A stretch of DNA of 14,964 bases, from assembly GCA_036567205.1 (NCBI GenBank), contig DATCVA010000039.1, positions 1-14,964 of the forward strand, read 5' to 3'. This stretch comes from DATCVA01 sp036567205. GTDB lineage: Bacteria; Pseudomonadota; Gammaproteobacteria; Burkholderiales; Burkholderiaceae_B. A model generated the notes under the pieces. It was not told the DNA's origin. It ran no database searches and saw only the letters and a program-made list of their open reading frames with translations. The position numbers and the translations under genes were made by a program. Below are positions 14,673 to 14,964 of this stretch, piece after piece; position 1 is the first letter of the stretch, and every line of letters begins with the position of its first letter.

Positions 14673-14912
14673 TTACTGCTTGCTATGCGACGTGATGTAG
14701 TCTACAGCTTGCTGAACCGTCGTGATTTTCTCGGCTTCTTCATCCGGAATTTCGGTTTCGAATTCGTCTTCGAGTGCCATCACGAGCTCGACCATATCGA
14801 GCGAATCGGCACCGAGGTCGTCAAGGAAGGAAGATTCGTTTTTGATCTCGGCTTCGTTAACGCCAAGTTGTTCAGCGACGATCTTCTTGACGCGCTGTTC
14901 GATGCTTTCCAT
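14673..14912 (-). CDS. acpP: Acyl carrier protein
   Basis: ACP carries growing acyl chains as thioesters on 4'-phosphopantetheine for fatty acid, lipid A and other pathways. The 79-residue acidic protein has the canonical MESIEQRVKKIVAEQLGV start, the LGADSLDMVELVMALE helix II with Ser37 as the phosphopantetheine attachment site, and the DEEAEKITTVQQAVDYI ending. A TTG four codons upstream is rejected: GGAG lies 6 bp before the ATG at 14912 and overlaps that TTG. fabF is downstream on the same strand, the standard fab cluster order. Confidence 0.98.
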   Translation of the reverse strand: MESIEQRVKKIVAEQLGVNEAEIKNESSFLDDLGADSLDMVELVMALEDEFETEIPDEEAEKITTVQQAVDYITSHSKQ

Positions 14913-14927
14913 GCAGATCTCCAAGTT

Positions 14928-14950
14928 GGGAAAATTTCCCGCGAATTATA
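14928..14950 (-). promoter_or_regulatory. Likely acpP promoter -10 box with start-site palindrome
   Basis: A perfect TATAAT (minus strand, 14945-14950) lies 32 bp before the acpP ATG. The matching -35 would be at about 14968-14973, beyond the window. The expected transcription start (about 14937-14939) falls inside the 13-bp palindrome GGGAAAATTTCCC (14928-14940), which could be an operator or a small 5' hairpin. The -10 match is seen; use as a promoter is inferred. Confidence 0.55.
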
Positions 14951-14964
14951 GCCAAACGAAAAAA

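Overview
The window looks like a chromosomal segment of a betaproteobacterium in the order Burkholderiales, most likely family Alcaligenaceae (Bordetella/Pusillimonas-like). This is inferred from the gene order acpP-fabF-(membrane protein)-rpoE-rseA-rseB-degP-lepA-lepB-rnc-era-recO on the minus strand, from protein character, and from moderately GC-rich codon use. No tRNA, rRNA, CRISPR array, transposase or phage gene was found.

Layout. The left end carries plus-strand genes: the tail of leucyl aminopeptidase (pepA), the DNA polymerase III chi subunit (holC) and a Bax-inhibitor-1-like membrane protein, closed by a strong rho-independent terminator at 1712-1752. Next is a gene-free convergent gap of about 0.9 kb (1629-2545). 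It holds three non-coding structures: a branched multi-stem inverted-repeat element (about 1835-1999), a tandem octamer array (2137-2184) and a palindromic element with perfect 21-bp terminal inverted repeats (2387-2536). From 2546 to the right end every gene is on the minus strand.

Minus-strand modules, in transcription order (right to left). (1) acpP and fabF, the acyl carrier and condensing enzyme of fatty acid synthesis, are separated by a hairpin plus U-rich tract just before the fabF ribosome binding site. (2) A YgfX-like two-helix membrane protein shares one base with the start of rpoE. It is followed by rseA, rseB and degP, the envelope-stress sigma factor, its anti-sigma factor, a periplasmic regulator and a periplasmic protease. 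A terminator follows degP. (3) lepA, lepB, rnc, era and recO form a tightly packed housekeeping operon (translation GTPase, signal peptidase, RNase III, ribosome-assembly GTPase, recombination mediator), mostly with overlapping stop and start codons. (4) The operon continues into an orphan PIN-domain protein and a RarD-type transporter, where relatives (from memory) carry pdxJ and acpS.

The coding content is ordinary core genome. The least explained part is the convergent gap, above all the two structured elements. In both, the wobble pairs form only if the plus strand is the RNA. Smaller points worth checking are the short RecO, the PIN gene with no antitoxin, the coupling of a membrane protein to rpoE, and the possible attenuator between acpP and fabF.
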